Shown here: piece by piece, positions 19,767 to 22,435 of the stretch
How the letters are laid out: each line of letters opens with the position of its first letter
Position numbering within the stretch: position 1 is the first letter of the stretch
Assembly: GCA_001791115.1 (NCBI GenBank)
Contig: MGDZ01000063.1
Location: 15,443-37,877, forward strand
Direction of reading: 5' to 3'
Source: Candidatus Uhrbacteria bacterium RIFCSPHIGHO2_02_FULL_57_19
GTDB taxonomy: Bacteria > Patescibacteriota > Patescibacteriia > 2-12-FULL-57-11
Length of the DNA: 22,435 bases
The notes under the pieces: model-generated
What the model was told of the DNA's origin: nothing
Database searches by the model: none
Seen by the model: the letters and a program-made list of their open reading frames with translations, nothing else
Made by a program: the position numbers and the translations under genes

Positions 19767-20291
19767 CTAAACTGTTTTCTTGTCTTTAATTGCGGAAAGC
19801 ACTGTGACCAGCCCGCGAAGATTTCCGACCAGCACGTTCACCAATCCCGATATCGGAGAAGCGAGCGATCCGACCAGCCGGGCCTGGAGTTCCTTCTTTC
19901 CCGGAAGCGCGGCCAAGGCCTTGACCCCGGCGGCGTCGAGCAATTTTCCTTCGAGAACGCCGGCGATGAGTTTGAGCGCCGGGTGATTCTTGGAAAACAA
20001 GGCCAGGATCTTGGCCGGCGCCGCCTCGTCCTCGGTGCCGATTATCGTGGCGAAGTTTCCCGGAATGGTTTTTGGATCCACCTGGACCCCGGCATCTTTG
20101 AAGGCCAGTCGGAGCAAGGTCTTCTTGGCCACGGTGTAGATAGCGCCCGCCTTCTTCAACTCCCAACGGACAGACTCGATGTCCTTGGTCGGAAGCTGCT
20201 CGAAGTTGGCAAAAACCACCGAGCGCATCCCGGCAAGTTTCTCCTTGATGCTCTGCACTGTTTCCGTTTTTTGCGCGCGAGTTTTGGGCAT
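19767..20291 (-). CDS. rplJ: Ribosomal protein uL10
   Basis: 174 aa. The N-terminal RNA-binding domain reads MPKTRAQKTETVQSIKEKLA, SVVFANFEQLPTKDIESVR, ELKKAGAIYTVAKKTLLRLA; the middle includes PGNFATIIGTEDEAAPAKIL, and the C-terminal helix LVNVLVGNLRGLVTVLSAIK binds L12 dimers. It is the stalk base on 23S rRNA and in many bacteria represses its own operon through the leader. I chose the ATG at 20291: upstream in-frame codons lie inside the leader terminator, and AAAGG stands 8 nt before this start. It has its own promoter, attenuator and leader; rplL follows after 72 nt filled by the heptamer array. Confidence 0.97.
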   Translation of the reverse strand: MPKTRAQKTETVQSIKEKLAGMRSVVFANFEQLPTKDIESVRWELKKAGAIYTVAKKTLLRLAFKDAGVQVDPKTIPGNFATIIGTEDEAAPAKILALFSKNHPALKLIAGVLEGKLLDAAGVKALAALPGKKELQARLVGSLASPISGLVNVLVGNLRGLVTVLSAIKDKKTV

Positions 20292-20306
20292 AGATTCGAC
20301 CTTTAG

Positions 20307-20338
20307 AAAAAGCCGCCTGTTAAATCCACAGACGGCTT
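20307..20338 (-). terminator. Attenuator: intrinsic terminator just before rplJ
   Basis: On the minus strand AAGCCG-T-CTGT, loop of 7, ACAG-G-CGGCTT, ending in a TTTTT run (the first two in the stem). The stem is 11 bp with one U·G pair. It ends 15 nt before the rplJ ATG and so must be bypassed for rplJL expression. Confidence 0.8.
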
Positions 20339-20423
20339 GCTGTCGAAAGACAGGATAATGATCCAATACGGGGTCATCGTCCCGGCATTCGACGTTTCGC
20401 CTCGGCGGCAATTTAAGTCCGTT

Positions 20424-20451
20424 CTATCCACTATCCCCTATACCCTAACGG
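20424..20451. repeat. Four direct heptamers in the L10 leader loop
   Basis: CTATCCA, CTATCCC, CTATACC and CTAACGG follow without gaps on the plus strand. They occupy the apical loop of the GTCCGTT/AACGGAC stem in the leader RNA. Only direct units are present, unlike the inverted arrays at 7480 and 19701. Confidence 0.6.
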
Positions 20452-20487
20452 ACTGCCGCTGTCTGTGGCTCTTTAATTATCGCCCCC

Positions 20488-20516
20488 AGTATAAAAAACT
20501 CCCGTCCGGACGTCAA
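20488..20516 (-). promoter_or_regulatory. Promoter of the rplJL operon
   Basis: TTGACG (20516-20511), a 17-nt spacer, TATACT (20493-20488). Transcription should begin near 20481 just after a GGGGGCG run. Confidence 0.8.
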
Positions 20517-20556
20517 GTCCCGGGCGGGTGGGTGGCACGAGATGCCGCCCCGCGAG

Positions 20557-20787
20557 TCACCGAGCGTGAGCGCGCTCTGCCGACCCCTTCCGACCGACGT
20601 AAGTTTCGAGGTCGAAATGAACGTCCTCATCTTCTCCAGCGGCCGTACCGGCCATCTCTTCCGCCAAAGCTATTGCCAAAGCGGCATCCGGCGCTTCGAC
20701 GGTCTCTTCCCACGACTCCTTCTCTCTGCCTTTCTTTCCTTCCGGAGTGGTCTCGTACCGCCTGAATTTGATCAGGAACCAGGGCAT
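20557..20787 (-). CDS. Small hypothetical protein, 76 aa
   Basis: The sequence starts MPWFLIKFRRYETTPEGKKG and continues SWEETVEAPDAALAIALAEE, with an acidic DEDVHFDLETYV strand and a basic tail. It reads like a small alpha/beta domain with beta-strand, basic loop, helix and strand. I do not recognise a family. The evidence that it is real is the ribosome binding site: AAGGAGG (20800-20794) lies exactly 6 nt before the ATG, the best Shine-Dalgarno in the window. It stands between the DedA-like gene and the rplJ promoter; I saw no strong promoter of its own, and it may be read from the pyrH-DedA transcript. Confidence 0.7.
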   Translation of the reverse strand: MPWFLIKFRRYETTPEGKKGREKESWEETVEAPDAALAIALAEEMAGTAAGEDEDVHFDLETYVGRKGSAERAHAR

Positions 20788-20948
20788 TGCCCGCCTCCTT
20801 GGCTCTCGACTTCAACTCTAAAGCTATATCAAGGCCGTACTTATGGCAAATGGCGTTCGCTGCGTAAATTATTCAAAAGAAATGATCTGAAAACCGTATT
20901 TTTCAATGTCTTCCTTGGGCCAAAATGGGCTCAAAAGTGGTGCGGGTT
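20788..20948. other. Intergenic region, 161 bp, no clear features
   Basis: Apart from the Shine-Dalgarno of the 76-aa gene I see only a weak hairpin over the DedA stop codon (CGGGT/ACCCG) and a poor promoter candidate with 15-nt spacing. No gene is supported. Confidence 0.4.
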
Positions 20949-21593
20949 TCAAGACCCGACAAAAACTTTAAGAAGGATAAACCCGCCGACCAGAAGCAGG
21001 GTGAAGACAATAGTCAGCAGGTCGAAGTAGCGGTCAATGAAACGCTTCATCGGTTCGCCGAAGATGCGCAGCAGGCCGGCTACCAGAAAAAACCGCATCC
21101 CCCGGCCGACGATTGAGGCCAGGACGAGCGTCCAGAACTCAATTTTGAAAAGTCCGGCCGAGATGGTAAAGGCCTTGTAGGGAATGGGCGTGAAGGCGGC
21201 GGTGAAAATGGCCCAGAAGGCGTAGGCCTTGAATTTGGTTTCAATGACCCCGACCGCTCCCTGAAACTGATAGAACTCGATGATCGGACGGGCCAGGAGG
21301 TCGTAGGCGCCGCGGCCGATGAGGTAACCAAGGACGCCGCCCAAAACCGACCCGGCGGTGCAGATCACGGCGAAACGCAGCCAGCGCCTGGGCCGGCCGG
21401 CGGTAAGCGCGATCAAGAGCACATCCGGCGGCACCGGAAAAAACGAGCTCTCGGCAACGGCCAGAAAAAAGAGCGCGGTCGCGCCGTAGGATTTGTCGGC
21501 CAGCGACAGCGTCCAATCGTACAAACGGCGAAGCCCGCGGAGCGCGGATCGCAAGGGGTGGAGGAGAAGGCGGAGAATTCTGGCAGCGGTCAT
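20949..21593 (-). CDS. DedA/VTT-domain membrane protein (YqaA-like)
   Basis: 214 aa. A basic amphipathic N-terminus (about 1-30) precedes the VTT (SNARE-associated) core: LFFLAVAESSFFPVPPDVLL (re-entrant loop with Pro residues), GSVLGGVLGYLIGRGAYDLL, FKAYAFWAIFTAAFTPIPYK followed by AFTISAGLF, and a last membrane helix at the C-terminus. DedA-family proteins are linked to lipid scrambling, recycling of undecaprenyl phosphate or membrane homeostasis. The YqaA branch, which this resembles in the ESSFFPVPPD and FTPIPYKAF motifs, is uncharacterised. It starts one base after the pyrH stop, so it is in the same operon. A role in lipid carrier recycling would fit the many glycosyltransferases nearby, but this is inference. 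Confidence 0.88.
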   Translation of the reverse strand: MTAARILRLLLHPLRSALRGLRRLYDWTLSLADKSYGATALFFLAVAESSFFPVPPDVLLIALTAGRPRRWLRFAVICTAGSVLGGVLGYLIGRGAYDLLARPIIEFYQFQGAVGVIETKFKAYAFWAIFTAAFTPIPYKAFTISAGLFKIEFWTLVLASIVGRGMRFFLVAGLLRIFGEPMKRFIDRYFDLLTIVFTLLLVGGFILLKVFVGS

Positions 21594-21594
21594 T

Positions 21595-22287
21595 TCAGAA
21601 AATTACAGTCCCTTGGAAATTCTTCCCGGTCAAGATTCGTTTCAAATTCGGGATATTCTTGCCGTCGGTGATGATCACCCGCATGCCCAGTCGCTCGGCG
21701 CCACGGGCGGCGATGGGATCAAAGGGCAGGTTGGCGCCCGGGTCCCAACGGTTGCCGACAAGCTTCCGGAATTCTTTCCAGGAAATCTCGCAGATGGGCT
21801 TCGCTCCGCGGTGTTTCCGCGGATCCTTGTCGTAGACGTAGGTGATGTTCGAGAGGTTGATGATCAGTTTGCCGCCGAATTGTCTCGCCAGTTTAACTGC
21901 GTCGTAGTCTGTGGAGTGTCCCGGCTTGCCGCCGGCGCCGATTAGAATCGGCTGGCGCCAACTGATCTTCCGCGTCGGATCTTTGATGACCACCGGATGG
22001 GCATAGTCGCGGAAAATCGTGCGCATCAGATGCGCGTTCATGCGGGTCGCGTGGATGCCGAGCCAGTCGAGATCATCGCGGGTGAGTCCTTTGATGTTCC
22101 GTGCCGCGGCCTGATAACTGCGCGCCGTCGCTCCCCCGCCGCAGATGATGATAAACCGGTCGCCTCTCCGCACGTGGGAAAGAATTATCTCGCGGAACTT
22201 TTTCAAAAACGAAACGTCGATGCCGTCGTTGGGAACAATCAGCGAACCGCCGAGCGAGAGCACGAACACCGAACGCTGTTTGGGCAT
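21595..22287 (-). CDS. pyrH: UMP kinase (archaeal-like type)
   Basis: 230 aa, amino-acid-kinase fold; converts UMP + ATP to UDP + ADP in the cytoplasm. Motifs: VFVLSLGGSLIVPNDGID (phosphate loop), FIIICGGGATARSYQAAARN, GAGGKPGHSTDYDAVKLARQ (UMP/ATP-binding turn with S-T-D), IINLSNITYVYDKDPRKHRG and the C-terminal RVIITDGKNIPNLKRILTGK. The short length and the 'K-PGHSTDYDA' segment are nearer the archaeal enzyme than E. coli PyrH, as I would expect in CPR bacteria. It follows a tiny basic ORF by 3 nt and precedes the DedA gene by 1 nt. In many bacteria pyrH sits with rpsB-tsf-frr; here the upstream gene is cut by the window edge. Confidence 0.93.
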   Translation of the reverse strand: MPKQRSVFVLSLGGSLIVPNDGIDVSFLKKFREIILSHVRRGDRFIIICGGGATARSYQAAARNIKGLTRDDLDWLGIHATRMNAHLMRTIFRDYAHPVVIKDPTRKISWRQPILIGAGGKPGHSTDYDAVKLARQFGGKLIINLSNITYVYDKDPRKHRGAKPICEISWKEFRKLVGNRWDPGANLPFDPIAARGAERLGMRVIITDGKNIPNLKRILTGKNFQGTVIF

Positions 22288-22290
22288 AGT

Positions 22291-22410
22291 TTAAGCGGCC
22301 CGTGACGGCCGCCGTGTTTGAATCTTAATGGATTTCCTGATGCGGAACGACGATGGTGTCCGGTAGGCGGCGCGACCTCGCGCGCCTCGTGTCCGAGAAT
22401 AGTTTTTCAT
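22291..22410 (-). CDS. Tiny basic ORF upstream of pyrH, 39 aa
   Basis: The frame runs from MKNYSRTRGARGRAAYRT to RKSIKIQTRRPSRAA before TAA, three bases ahead of the pyrH ATG. A good Shine-Dalgarno (GGAGGA) stands about 6 nt before the ATG. About one third of the residues are Arg or Lys, as in small ribosomal or nucleic-acid-binding proteins, but I cannot match it to any known one. The same frame stays open to the window edge, so it might instead be the end of a longer gene. Another frame is also open from the edge to 22325 (ending LPDTIVVPHQEIH), so the coding frame here is not settled. Confidence 0.45.
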   Translation of the reverse strand: MKNYSRTRGARGRAAYRTPSSFRIRKSIKIQTRRPSRAA

Positions 22411-22435
22411 TCTGCTTCCTCCCCGATCTCGCCGA
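22407..22435 (-). CDS. Possible C-terminal end of an upstream gene (partial)
   Basis: If the tiny basic ORF is real, the preceding gene would end GEIGEEAE followed by TGA, overlapping the ATG as ATGA. An acidic tail is common at protein ends, but only eight codons are visible, and a competing frame runs on to 22325. Confidence 0.25.

Larger units (their letters stand above)
20292..20481 (-). promoter_or_regulatory. L10-type leader with anti-terminator/terminator switch
   Basis: About 190 nt of leader from the predicted start to the rplJ ATG. In the RNA sense, a stem GCGGCA + GTCCGTT pairs with AACGGAC + TGCCGC (20459-20405) with a one-sided 6-nt bulge (TTAAAT), a plausible L10 binding site. 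A short hairpin CTGTC-TTTC-GACAG follows (20353-20340), then the terminator at 20338. The 5' word CCACAGAC (20468-20461) is exactly complementary to GTCTGTGG (20333-20326), which covers the left arm and loop of the terminator. Forming that pair would open the terminator and also disturb the L10-like stem, giving two exclusive folds. Autoregulation by L10 leader is known in other bacteria; this mechanism here is inference. Confidence 0.7.

Noticed and set aside
20292..20411. Longer rplJ with a start at 20411
   Set aside because: The extra 40 residues translate the leader terminator and hairpins; the L10 family starts at MPKTRAQK.
1..22435. Recoded TGA (Gracilibacteria-type code)
   Set aside because: TGA ends several genes at the natural C-terminus (pyrH, the GT2 gene at 12578, the regulator at 16550), often coupled to the next start, and no conserved gene needs TGA read-through.

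Overview
The window looks like a chromosomal piece of a Candidate Phyla Radiation (Patescibacteria, probably Parcubacteria-like) bacterium. The pointers are very short genes, tight gene packing, DUF4012 and MscS-like TM-helix proteins, a UMP kinase of the archaeal-like type, many glycosyltransferases, lineage-style hypothetical proteins, and the in-frame 'LPAGRQ' palindrome that I associate with such genomes. The standard code fits, with TGA used as stop in several genes. The lineage is inferred from gene style only; no rRNA is present. Almost everything lies on the minus strand, so genes are described here in transcription order, from high to low coordinates.

Right end (22435-20557): the tail of an unknown gene, a tiny basic ORF, pyrH, a DedA/VTT membrane protein and a 76-aa protein with an excellent Shine-Dalgarno. 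Next comes rplJ-rplL (20516-19290), with its own TTGACG/TATACT promoter and a 190-nt leader holding a terminator and a matching anti-terminator. A bidirectional terminator (19252-19274) separates rplL from the only plus-strand gene, a 649-aa single-pass membrane protein (17285-19234). This gene shares an overlapping divergent promoter with a minus-strand operon: winged-helix/nucleotidyltransferase-fold regulator, short TsaB-like protein, MscS-like TM protein, then a terminator.

Middle (15357-1719): a long minus-strand cell-envelope cluster. It holds a membrane GT2 synthase, a GT2, a GT2, a DUF4012 protein, MreB, a GT4 and a GT39/PMT-like membrane glycosyltransferase. Together they suggest assembly of a surface polysaccharide or glycoprotein coordinated with cell shape. 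It is interrupted at 8350-12575 by a visibly AT-richer module: an NYN-domain putative RNase, a single-chain restriction-methyltransferase and a 111-aa unknown.

Left end (1697-1): a two-gene unit of very small proteins (75 and 40 aa, overlapping), then a near-consensus promoter driving a ~240-nt structured leader in front of a 208-aa CPR-style hypothetical protein, closed by a terminator-like hairpin.

The most unusual feature is a set of small palindromic or 7-bp-periodic elements sitting at gene borders. Two 66-71 bp copies are built from four heptamers facing four inverted heptamers (7480-7550, 19701-19766). Other arrays with different heptamers lie at 145-196, 4334-4408, 15440-15453, 16147-16168 and 20424-20451. 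Several supply the stop codon and last residues of the neighbouring gene. Perfect palindromes (13750-13771, 16579-16598, 3762-3779) and a 179-bp element with 19-bp terminal inverted repeats (13643-13821) add to this.
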